Origin: Tetrapyrgos nigripes
Taxonomy: Eukaryota; Basidiomycota; Agaricomycetes; Agaricales; Campanellaceae
NCBI GenBank assembly: GCA_013368315.1
Contig: JAACJM010000177.1
Location: 1-64,000, forward strand
DNA: 64,000 nucleotides
Direction: 5' to 3'
Shown here: one piece after another, positions 1-10,639 of the stretch
Layout: every line of letters starts with the position of its first letter
Position numbering within the stretch: the stretch's first letter is position 1
The notes under the pieces: model-generated
Databases searched by the model: none
The model's input: only the letters and a program-made list of their open reading frames with translations
Told to the model about the DNA's origin: nothing
Program-made: the position numbers and the translations under genes

Positions 1-472
1 AGCGTCGAGACTCCTCACTCCTCTCCCAGGACCATCCTTTCCCAAATCTCCCCTTTCAACCTCCGCCTGTGGTCATCGGTGGTGAAACAGGTCCCAGAGC
101 TCAGATTCGCTCATTTCCTGTTTCGCACCTCCAGACGCATCTGGCCGACTCATTTTGCTGACAATAGACTCAAACGTTTAACGTTTAACATTTTACGCGT
201 GTCCCAATGAAGCTGAATTATATATGCCACAATTGGTTTGTCTGTTTTACCATTTTCAATGGAGCATATTTAGAATAACATTCATTGTAGCACATACCTG
301 TGTGACCGGGTACCTCAGGCTTATGTTCTGAATGGGGTATGCTATTAGGCTAGCCACATCTCCCCTATTCCTTGTCCACCACCTTCCTTGCCCGATCTTA
401 CTACATTTTACACGGCTACCGATCTTGTCCCCTTATGGGCTCTACGAAACTTTGATCTTTGTAATAACTATA

Positions 473-612
473 TAGTGCCATACAATTCCTTATTCTCGCC
501 TGCAGTGATAACTCAAAATCAAATACTTAGTTGACTAATAACTAGTGCGATACAATTCCTTATTCTCGCCCGCAATCATAACTCAAAATCAAATACTTAG
601 TTCACTAAATAC
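473..612. repeat. 70-bp direct tandem duplication
   Basis: Two adjacent copies of a 70-bp unit begin at about 473 and 543; each contains ATACAATTCCTTATTCTCGC and ends in a TACTTAGTT motif. They differ at only a few positions. The copies lie just downstream of the 3' end of the minus-strand gene at 605 and the second one overlaps its stop codon. The rest of 1-472 shows no gene or repeat that I can recognise. Confidence 0.75.
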
Positions 613-3600
613 ATAGGGGACAAATATATTTGTAGAAGTCACCGCAAAAATCAACCAGATTGGCGAGATTCAGAAGCACCCAACCTTGTCCTACAGCGTT
701 TCTCATCATGCTTGTCAGACTCGTCAACCTGTTCTCGCTTGCAACGCACTCCTCGTAACCTGTCAAAGACGAAAATTGTATCAGTAATCTGTTGTTAAAA
801 GGATAGCAAGTGCTCACTCACCGATTTCCTTTATTCAATCCCTTCAAAGCAAATATTACATCGTCCACTACAGCAAGCCAAGAAGTTTTGTCGGCGTCCG
901 AGTTCTTCCACCAAAGTAAGCACATGATTATGGAGACCATTCCGCAGCCACCACATTTATCGAGGTCCTTCCATTCGCTGAGGTCCATTTTGTCTCCAAG
1001 CACTAGCATGTTATCCTTCCTTTCCCTCCAGGAAGGATTGATGTTGCCCCACCACTGCAAGAACACTTTGGGCATCTCAGATAAATGTGACAAAGCAATT
1101 TGCTTGGGGGTGAAGGCTTTGAATGGCCTGCCATAGCTAAACCACACACCCACAGCTGCAGGTCAACTGGCAGGCATGAAGCAGTTGGCTGAGTTCTGAA
1201 GCGGCATTAAGTATTGCAATGCCTAAGTGATCAGCAACCCAATGGAACACACCTTTGGATTCTCATAGTTATGCCATCGTTCAAATACTGCCCATTCTTC
1301 CAGTAGCACCCTACCTGGATCACCAAAATCTAGCCTTCTGAACTCCTTCTCGAGGTACTCGCCAGCGTCTTGCATCCATTTTGGCCAGTGTGTCTTATCC
1401 CACGCCGATGATACAGACGACATTGACAGCAGGAAAACAGCTGTTGATGGATTGCTGGAACCTATATCATCATGATCTATATTTACATGGTCATTGGAAC
1501 TGCCAGGCCGATCATTGTTCGTGGATCCTGAGACAGACGGAGAGACTTGTGCAGATGCGGGGGTCAAAGGCGAAGCTGAGGAGTCAGGTATTTGAGAAGA
1601 GACATGTATTTGGAAAGGTGAAGAGACGTGTATTTGAGGATTCGGAGAGGAAGGTGAAGAGACACATGTTTGATCTGGAGGAGTTGAAGGAGGAGAATCA
1701 CTCATTTGGGAAGGTGAAACTCTTGGAACTGGTGTGAAGGCAGACTTATCCAAAAGAGGCATTGGAGATGGTGTTGATGTTCCTGGACCCACGGCTGACT
1801 TCTCAGTAGCCAGTTTACCCAGATCAAATTTGCTGATACATGCCTCCAGACGTTGGAGCCTGAGAGAGCTATCCTCATCCAGTTCCCAAACACCAGCAGC
1901 CGTCACTGCCTCCTCCCACATCTGTGAAAGATTGCAATCCCCCAGAATATGAGTCAGCTCCTCCTTGAGTTGAGGGATTTCCATTGAAGGTGTAACCACA
2001 TATTTCCGAAGCAGGGCTAGTGCTCATGCTTCCTTCGGCTCCACAGATTCTGCTGAAGGTGATTGGTTGCCACTGGTCATGTCGACATCGGAATCATCCC
2101 CCATTCCATTCCCAGAATCCCCTTTGTTCTGCTCCTCCACCAAAATTGCGTCCTTCATGTAAGTAGCAAACTCTCGTGCAACAATCTGGACTTCACGATT
2201 AAACGCAACGACATCCCCTGAGTTGACAGCCGTTTCAAGTGGTTTGAGTGCTTTACGTAGATCTGTCAATGGCAGTCATTTTAAACCTTCAAGGAAAGAT
2301 GAATTCATCCATTCATCGGGGACTCGACCGAGGAACGCGGAAAGAATAGGTGAAGTTCGACGGGGACGATCATTGAGACAACGCTGAGGCTCCTCAGCAC
2401 TGCTTCCAGAGTCGGAAGTTTGATCCTCTTCTGTTATTTTCCGCCCCTTTCTCTGCTTCTGCTTTCCCTTCCCCTTCAGCTCCTCTTTATCCTCCTTCTG
2501 CTTCTCTTTGTCGTTCCTCTCCCTCTCTTTATCCATCTTCTCCTTCTCCTTTCCCTTCCCACTTCCTCGTCCCTTGCCTCTCCCACTAGAATCCTTTGCC
2601 TTTCCTCCTTTCCCCTTTTGACCATTCTCACCATCTGGCATCCCCTCCGTCTCCTCAGCTTCATCGGGCACGGCTGTATGTAAAACTGTCTCAATGTCAT
2701 CAACAGGAACGCAACCTATATGTAAGTATACGTAAGATTCATCAGTAGTTGATATAAATACATATCTCATGCGTGACTTACCTCCTCCATTGGTTGCCAG
2801 CAAGAAATCGAAGAAATAATTCATTACTTTCGTCTTAAACTCTTCCAGCTTGTACTCATGTATCTTGAGCATTTTCCCCTTCGGGGCAGAACTGAAACTG
2901 TGAACATATGCAGGTTAGCACAAGTTTATTGCCAGCTAGAAGTGAACTCACATGCGCACATCAAACTTGGTCTCTCCAGGCCTCAGAAGCTGTCCGCTGA
3001 TCGTGAAAGTGTACATATCTGTAAACTTCTTGACGCTATCCACGAACGGTTGAGTGACGAGAACCAGGTTCTTCAAGCATCTATGGGACAAAAACGTTTA
3101 GTAAATTGGCAATTCCAGACTGTAAGGCTGTAATACACACATCTCACAGATGATGGGGTCTGCCATTGCTTCTGTTGTGAACTCCTCACCAGATAATAGA
3201 ATCTCAGCATTTTTCATCCTATATTTGTGATCCTCTTCGTTCTTGGCAGCAATAGCCTCCTGGACCTCCTGGGGTTCCTGTCCCAACATCTCTTTTGCCG
3301 TCTCACAGTGGAAGTGGAGCCGAAACCTCTCCTCTCCTTCCTTCTCGCTCCATTGCTTTTCAAACTCCTCTTTCACCTTAGCCGAATAATCGGGATGTTT
3401 CATATACCATTGGTGGTCATGCAAGGACCTCGTACTCTCCTTGCCAAGCTCCTTGATACGATTGAACCATGGATTGAATGGGTTGCGAGCACCAGCTGCT
3501 GTTCTGATCTGAAACCTTTTTTGGGCAAACCACCTGCGAACTGCCTTCAAAAAGTAAGTCTCAAGTACAGCGTATTAATAATGATGTGCTCACCTCACGA

Positions 3601-3765
3601 TAGTTCTTGTTGTTGGAGATTCTGAGTCGCATAGTGTCACGTTCTTGGCGCAGGGCCACCAGCTCCTCAGGCGACATCTCCTTCAACTGCTCCTCGAATT
3701 CTTGCTCTCAACTCTCATCATGGAACGTCGTCTTGTCCAACTTCGTCGAACTGGTTTCAAGTGGA
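605..3765 (-). pseudogene. Repeat-associated basidiomycete protein of unknown function, multi-exon relic
   Basis: A chain of minus-strand reading frames joined by plausible GT-AG introns. The N-terminal part (3765-3098) has an acidic stretch, then NYREAVRRWFAQKRFQIRTA and a Glu/Lys-rich helical segment. A short exon (2872-2700) is followed by a strongly charged Lys/Glu tract, a Ser/Pro/Thr-rich linker (about 1500-1800) with repeated HVSS motifs, and a Trp-rich C-terminal domain (1155-605) with INPSWRERKD and LLWWKN. The exon borders 1253/1155 and 822/759 splice cleanly. Frames with this layout recur near transposons in mushroom genomes as far as I remember, but no function is known to me. An in-frame TGA at about 3707, between the acidic exon and its continuation, suggests that the copy is broken. 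The antisense frames of similar length are shadows. Confidence 0.6.
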
Positions 3766-4629
3766 CTGACCTCAATATCGACGATGACACCTTCAAGGAG
3801 GATCCTCATAAAGGCTGCACCCCCCAAGTCTTTTTTGAAAGAATCCCATCCAACTCCAAGCCCAACTTTCGCTTCTATTTTGTACCGCTCGGAAAGAGTC
3901 CTGGTATCTATGCTGACTGGTAAGCTTCATTTTACCTTACTGTCGTCAGAACATACTGATGATGTTGATGTGATACATGTAGGACGTACATGAAGGAAAC
4001 AATTGCGGCTACCGATACCTTTAAAGGATCGAATGACAAGGCTGAAGTCCTCGAGTTCCATCGCTGGTATTGTCTTCATCATCATCTTCATACACACGAC
4101 CACGAGTATGACTCCTTCGTGACTCCTTTGGTGTCACCAAGACTTCTAGCAACTCAACTGCCATTATCACCCATGGCAGCTGATCGCATTGCCGATTCCA
4201 GTCGTACTCCTTCACCATCCAAAAGTGGCAGTAGATCAACCTCGCCTTCCAAACTGTTGCCCCGCTCTGTATCTCCTACCAAAACTCCATCACGACGACG
4301 TCCACACGAGATTGTAGACCCCTTCATGTTTATGGGTTCTGAGCAGCCTAAGGCTTCACCGTCACAGAAAAGCCGAGCTAGCCCCTCCAAACCTCTTACC
4401 CAGAGCAGCATGTTCAAACACTGGGTAGTCATTCTGAGGAGGAGGTGTTGATAACAAACAACTGGTAAGTATTCTCCTACTTCGACGGCATGTGTTTGTT
4501 CAAGGGTTATGTTCCTTCAGTGACCGAGCTCGAGCCAAATACAGACAGCTGATATCTCGTTGGGGTGATGAGGCAGTTGTCTTGTATGGCACAGATGATG
4601 TAGAGCAGGCGATGGATCGTTATGTAAGT
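3720..4629 (+). pseudogene. RNase H1 N-terminal (viroplasmin-like) domain protein, damaged
   Basis: Exon 1 (3720-3920) encodes FYFVPLGKSPGIYADW, and after a GT-AG intron (3921-3983) the frame resumes as TYMKETIAATDTFKG with a Phe near the end. The pattern of aromatic-Val-x-x-Gly, GIY-x-x-W, then FKG fits the RNA/DNA-hybrid-binding N-terminal domain of RNase H1. A Ser/Pro/Arg-rich tail (4150-4400) follows. Near 4410 the frame slips: one frame stops at 4449-4451, whereas the neighbouring frame reads SEEEVLITNN into a donor at about 4465 and continues after 4520 as RAKYRQLISRWGDEAVV. No RNase H catalytic domain is present. It lies head to head with, and slightly overlaps, the minus-strand gene that ends at 3765. 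The start codon is uncertain because both strands are open there. Confidence 0.5.
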
Positions 4630-4639
4630 GGCAAAGAAA

Positions 4640-4935
4640 CTTGAAAATGTGGAATGGTTTCCCATTAAGCCAGTGGCGGAGAAAAAATTTGTACCGAAAA
4701 TGTGAAATGATTTCACATTATGTGAGTGGTGGAGAAACTTTGTAGTAATATAGATTCTGCGAAAATGTGGAATGGTTTCACAGTATGCGAGTGGTGAAAA
4801 AATTCCCCTTTGTCAGACTGCTCATTCTGGTCAGGGAAGCACCAAATGTTATATGGTGCTTTTTGCAAGATCTACATTACTACAAAGTTTCTCCGCCACT
4901 CGCATAATGCGAAACCATTCTCCATTTTCACAAGA
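4640..4935. repeat. MITE-like cluster of direct and inverted copies
   Basis: A unit of about 45 bp, roughly GAAAATGTGGAATGGTTTCA followed by a GCGAGTGG...GAGAAA block, appears three times in direct orientation (about 4648, 4699 and 4761) and once inverted (4870-4935). The inverted copy pairs with 4715-4801 and would form a long stem. No coding potential is seen. From 4936 to 5673 there is only anonymous sequence upstream of the transposase gene. Confidence 0.6.
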
Positions 4936-5673
4936 TCTATGTTAATACCAAGAAAAAAATGCAAAAATTTGAGTGGTCAAAATTCTCAATATGATACTGG
5001 TCATAGGGGAAACATAGCTACAGATACAGCCTACGCTAGATGGTCTTGTCTGTCTGACCCTGCTGCCATCCATTTTCCACCACTTCACCGTCACTCCGAT
5101 TGCCCAGGGTATAGAGGAGGTGGCAAGACCACTGACACATCATGTCATATGACGTGCGGATGGTTACACCTGAGGTATTCAAAGAGGGTGATGTGTATGC
5201 GGCTGTCATGATGGCATCCCTGCAAGCAATAACATGAAAACTGTCCGAAAAGGAATGGTCAGCAAAGTAATCACACCTGATAGGAACAGTCTCCCAGGGA
5301 AAATAAACTCACTGTTCTCCGCGTGGCAAACTGACACCTTGGTGCTGGATCGTGCTGAAAGATTAGGTATGAGCAAAGGCAAAGGATCATCTCTGCAAGA
5401 AATAAAGCGTACCTTTCTGCCTGAGAGGGTTGGTTATTACTAGAAGAGATGCACACTACAATATCAGACTTGAAAAGAGAAGGACTAAAAGCACATCCTT
5501 ACCTTGTGCTCATTGGGTCGGAGTCAAGATACTTGTGAAAGATCACAAAGGGACGAGTTTCTCGTTTTATATGTCAGGATCATAGAGATCTGAGATTGCG
5601 GCACTCCAGAACAGTAAATGCTAACCCCTTTCTACATTTCTACTCCTCGCAACTCACACAATTCCTGGGTTCT

Positions 5674-8600
5674 ATGGCTCCGAAACGAAAGCACAGTACA
5701 CTCCAAGGAGATGAAAGCCTTTTCCAATGGTCCATGAAGGATCTGTTCACTCCTGCGACCAAGGCAACCATTCAGGTTGCTTCTTTCTCTGCAGACTCAC
5801 GGAGGACACATCATACCGATCTTGTGTATGAATCTCGTTCACCACAGAAAAAACGCCAGTGTGACCTCGTAAGACAAATACGAGAGTCACGTCCAGCACA
5901 ATTGATGGAGACTAGCAATGGTACCTGGCAGTGGGAGGGGTGCTATACCTTGGATGACAGCACAGGCATAGTGGGAGACAAGGTTGTGGGGAATAGAGTC
6001 ATTGCGGTCAAAAGACGGTACACATCGTCAGTAAGTGAAGATTTTTTCCTTCAATGGATGCTTGCTGAAACACGCCGTGATATCAGGATGCACCTATGTT
6101 ATTGTGGCAACCACTGTGGAACGAGTACCTAGCAGAATTGATTCATGGTGAAGGCTGTGGTGACTATCATAGTGATGTCTGTCCCTTGTGCTTCAGGACA
6201 GAGCCACAATATGAGCCATTATACCAATGTACAGACTGCTTGTCTGCCGATCTGCTCTGTGAGGACTGCTGCTGTGAACAGCACACTGAGCGACCCCTGG
6301 ACATCATCAAGGTGTGTTTTCAAGGCCCTTGACGAAACTGGAAATTTACTCACCAGTATTGATATTAGAAATGGAATGGGAAGTTTTTCCAACAGGTATT
6401 CTTGAAAGACATTGGTGTCATCATCCAACTAGGCCATCCTCGTGGTGAAGAGTGCCCAAATGCTCGGAAGGGTAACATCAGCTTCCTAGTAATTCATACT
6501 AACAGTATACATCTGGTTTCCGTTGATTTCTGTGGTTGCGTAGGTGCTGTCTCATATCGGCAGCAATGTATGTGACACCGGTGGTACCCAGTGACACAAG
6601 ACGAGCCTCACACTGGGTGCAAACACTTGTAAATCCTCTGCTTTACTGAGGTTTTACAAGAGTATTACACCAAGCCAATCAATATGTAAGACTCCTTGTC
6701 ATACATTAGTATTACAAGAGACAGAAAAAATTAGAACAACCTTGTATGACCATTGTAAGTCACAAAGAAATACCATGGACTTTCAGTGTGACTTGCTGTC
6801 ACTGTATACCCTTGGTGGATATACTGTGGAATTACACAGGAATTTCAGAGTGACTTTTTGTCACAATATGTCATGTAGTAAGACACATAAGAAATACTGG
6901 AGTATTTCAGTGTGACAGATAATCACAGTATGACAAACAGTAAGGCAAGAGAGATTTACAAAGAACTTACAAGGAAGCAAAATCTGCAGGAAATTTACAA
7001 AGTGACAATCAAGTCACAGTAATACACTTGTAAGACTAGCTGTATTATGAAGGAATTACAAGAAAGATTTGCTACAAACACTGGTAAATCCTCAGCCTTA
7101 CTGGAGTATTACAAGAGTATTATTGTGACAAAAAGTCACCCTGAAATTCCTGTGTAATTCCACAGTATATCCACCAAGGGTATACAGTGACAGCAAGTCA
7201 CACTGAAAGTCCATGGTATTTCTTTATGACTTACAATGGTCATACAAGGTTGTTCTAATTTTTTCTGTCTCTTGTAATACTAATGTATGACAAGGAGTCT
7301 TACATATTGATTGGCTTGGTGTAATACTCTTGTAAAACCTCAGTAAAGCAGAGGATTTACAAGTGTTTGCACCCAGTGTCAGACTGTTGTGACGTTCAAA
7401 GTGCTTGAACTATTTCATAGAATGACACTGCATGGGAACGTGAATGCATATGACTTTATGACCAGCCTGGAGAAGATGACGAGTCAGGGAGGGATTATCT
7501 ATCAGAAGGTATGTGTCTGTTGTATGGGATATGATAGCTTACTGATGAGGTACAGGACTGTTATCGTGTCTTTGGACGTATTTTTCTTCAATGGCGGCAC
7601 CTGCTCATGCTCAAACGAGGTGGGAGAGGTAATGATCCCGACAGCAGACTTGTGGAAGAAACTAGACTGGGAGAGTGCGCGATGTTGTGCTTGGCTTGTC
7701 CTAGACCAGGTATTAACCTGCCAAAGGACTGGGAGAACAAACCAGCCCATCTCAAGTAAGTAAATTGCCATGATATTATCATGATGCAGTAAGGTACTCA
7801 TCTTCTGCCTTAGGTTCCTTTATACACTATTCTTGGCTATCAATGCTTGTTTCCGTCTTAAACGCCAACTAGTATCATCAGAGGCAAAGGATCCAGGTTT
7901 AGGTACGGGCTGGTTGTATTTTGTGGAGGATAGGCCATTCAGAGAGTATGCGAAGGCAGTGACAAGCCAGCAGGAGGTAGACACATAGACAGTTTCAATG
8001 TGGAACGGTATCTGACAGTTATTTTCAGAAGAGTACATGTGCCGGTCTTGCAGCTTTAGATTATGTGAATACCCAGTACTCAAGAGGCTATGGGTCAACA
8101 GGTGTGGCCATTGGGGTCTGTGCACGGCATGAGTTTGTACAGGCAACAGGTGCAGTGGATTTGCAAAAAGGAGAGAGGTTGGTTCAATTATCTTATCTCA
8201 TCTCTGTTCGGTTAATGACGCAATGCTAGATATGCTAATATGGATTATGTATGGGGTTCACTTCTGCGGCACGTCGACCGTCGTCTTCATCTTGTCAACT
8301 CCTATGACATCGCATGCCAATGGCACAAACACTTACCGACGCGTATGGCCACAATGCCTGAACTAGTTCACGTGGATCTTTCTGAGCACACTATGGATTT
8401 CGTAATCCCCAAGTTGCACATTCAAGGACACAATTTATCTTGCCAACTTAATTTCTCTCTCAACTACACTCCAGGCGTAGGCCGTACAGACGGTGAAGGA
8501 ATTGAGCGGCCTTGGGCAAACATCGGTCCTGTTTCAACAAGTACATGAGAGATGGGACCGGGGACACGTCATGACACTCTAGATGACCATTTCCACCAGT

Positions 8601-10310
8601 GGAATTGGCAGAAGACAGTCGCTTTGGGTAAGCCATATTGAATTGCTTGTGCTCATTATCAATTGTCTAATATACTATATTCAGGCCGTATCCTCCTTAA
8701 CGATTGCGTAACGCAGTAGCTGAAAGGAATACACAGCAGAAGGCTTTGGATGACTTTATGGAGAGACAACAGGATAATGCTGAGGAGTGGGTGAGATGGA
8801 TTAAGGACTGGGAAGGTAAACGAAGGAAGGAGAATCCTTTTGAGGTTACATGGCAGGGTGCGCTGTAGCTACTTTCTCAGTCAAGATGATACGCTAACTA
8901 GTACTATAGGTATGTCAGAGAATGACATCCATCTCAAACTGGCTGAGGCCGAAAAGAGGGAAGAGAAGTCGGGCACCCCAGCTATTCATCACATCAGCGC
9001 AAGTGTGTTCGTGTTGCATGGGCTGGAACTCGAGGAGCAACAGTGCATGACCTCTTTTGGTATCATACTGCAGAGCTTCGCTGACCTATAGTTTTACAGA
9101 CGTCGACTCCAACAAGACGTGTCTAGGAACCCACGACCCAGTTCTAAGGAGCTAACATCCTTGATTGAGCGGCGTATCCGGCTCTCTCAGGCTATTGGTC
9201 GATTTCGTGGGCTTCAGGCTACCTATCTGCCAGCAGCGTTACAGGTGCTGGCTCAACGAGAGGTTGCAAAACGCGAGAACAACATCAATGCAGATGAACT
9301 GGCTGAAAACATCCTCCTGATGTTACCGTCGTCTCTCTCTACTCAACAGCGAGCGCAAGGATGTCATGGGCGTATCCTGGAGATTGAACTCAAGCTCTGA
9401 GAAGCTCAGATGCACCGGTCCCTGGATCATTTACGCAATCATCTGCATATTCGTGCCTGGCTGGTCACCTACCAGGATTCCAACGTCAGACATCAAGCTA
9501 TGCTCACTAGATCTTGTGCTATCATCAACCGGAACGACGTAAAGACAGAGACACACAAACTTCATTACCAAGCAGCCTGGGAAGCAGTTTTTTAAAGCTC
9601 ATGACCGTGATGAAACAAAGGTCGGATGGAAGAAGTTGAAAGATTCGGATGTCTGTTGTCTCTCAAGCGAGGCAGATCATGCTTGGAGGAGTGCGAGAAA
9701 GATGCTGGGGAGAAAGAAGCGGAAGGCTTTGCAAAAGGAAGAGGAACAGACTGAGTTGACCCGAGCAGCTGATGATGCCTAAAATATGAGGCAGGAGATT
9801 CGAGAGAAGACCAGGAGTGGGTATGCGAAGTGCTCGTGGATATGGATGCAAGGTGGCACAGGTCAACTGATTGATGAAGAGAGCATGCGTGACGGTACGG
9901 CATCGTCTCTCAAAGATTTGGTTGACGTACTGACTTTTCCCGCACAGGAATTCGTGCAGAGTACTGCAAGTCCTATGCAAGAACTCAGCGTTGGAAGGAG
10001 GAAGTACCACTCATGAAAGAGGAGATGAGAAGGACGTTGATAGGTTTGAATTGGAAAGCTAGGTGGTGGGAGGATCGGACGACGTCACCTTTGAGCATGG
10101 ATGAAAGCTCACGTCATGCGCACGCTTCGAGATCAATTCGCCTGGATTTGGGAGGGTTATGAGGGACTTGAGGAGGTGGAAGAGGAAGAGGAAAATGAAG
10201 AGGAAGAAGTGCTTGAAGCTGTTCTAAGTGGAGGAGAGCTGGATGATGATGAACAGGATGCTCACAATGAGGACGATGGATTCATGTTGGGCCAGGAATT
10301 TGCAGAGTGA
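5674..10310 (+). pseudogene. KDZ-type transposase (CxC2 zinc cluster), decayed
   Basis: The start MAPKRKHS at 5674 leads through short introns into the CxC2 cluster (CPLC, CTDC, CEDCCCEQH; 6180-6290), then QLGHPRGEECPN, RWYPVTQDEP, VLELFHRMTLHGNVNAYDF, LACPRPGINLP, FRLKRQLVSSEAKDPG, the CARHEFVQATGAVDLQKGER block, SYDIACQWHKHL and GVGRTDGEGIERPWA. These are the hallmark blocks of the Kyakuja-Dileera-Zisupton transposases of mushrooms. The C-terminal part has a coiled, Arg-rich region (9119-9590), WIWMQGG, and an acidic tail ending at 10310. Damage: a 768-bp element inside the exon at 6611-7378, in-frame TGA codons at 6573, 8546 and 9396, a frameshift near 8700, and a TAA near 9780. Where I expect an Asp before the FRLKR block the copy has Asn (AINACFRLKR). 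Terminal repeats of the transposon itself were not identified. Confidence 0.9.
6611..7378. mobile_element. CACTG-ended non-autonomous element with 258-bp inverted repeats
   Basis: The two ends, 6611-6868 and 7121-7378, are near-perfect inverted repeats; I see only about two mismatches. They start CACTGGGTGCAAACACTTG. The flanks carry a 3-bp duplication TCA (6608-6610 and 7379-7381). Removing the element and one TCA restores an open KDZ exon (DEP before, QTVVTFKVLELF after), which fixes the borders. The 252-bp centre is non-coding and contains diverged copies of the terminal motif near 7075. CACT-type ends with a 3-bp duplication are typical of the CACTA/EnSpm group, which includes the Plavaka elements of basidiomycetes; assignment to it is inferred. 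Confidence 0.9.
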
Positions 10311-10639
10311 GAGAGGAGGGATATTTTGTATGTAAATTGGACATTTTGCGAGGAAGTGCGATTTGTAAATCGGAGACTGTAACATTATAATTATTTTACC
10401 TTTATTAAATATACAAATAATTGATTTCCGGAGATATTTTTGAGCAGTACCGAGTGCCACAGAGACGTGTAGAAGTGGCCGAGGTGTACTATTCACACTC
10501 CGACAGCTAGGTGGCCTTGGGTAGGTTGCCCTGAAGGATTTGCAAATTGCACCTCTGGTTTGGCCAGGCCAATTTATAAATGCACTACATCCACGTGTGC
10601 TGCTATAAAGATAGGAAGAAACAAAATGTATGTACAAGT
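10311..10639. other. Spacer between two converging genes
   Basis: This stretch separates the 3' end of the KDZ gene from the stop codon of the minus-strand gene at 10640. It is AT-rich near 10380-10420 and includes an AATAAA-like string (TTTATTAAATATACAAATAA region) that could serve as 3' processing sequence. No gene or clear repeat is visible. Confidence 0.4.

Noticed and set aside
1381..1737. 118-residue plus-strand frame
   Set aside because: Antisense shadow of the Ser/Pro-rich exon of the minus-strand gene.
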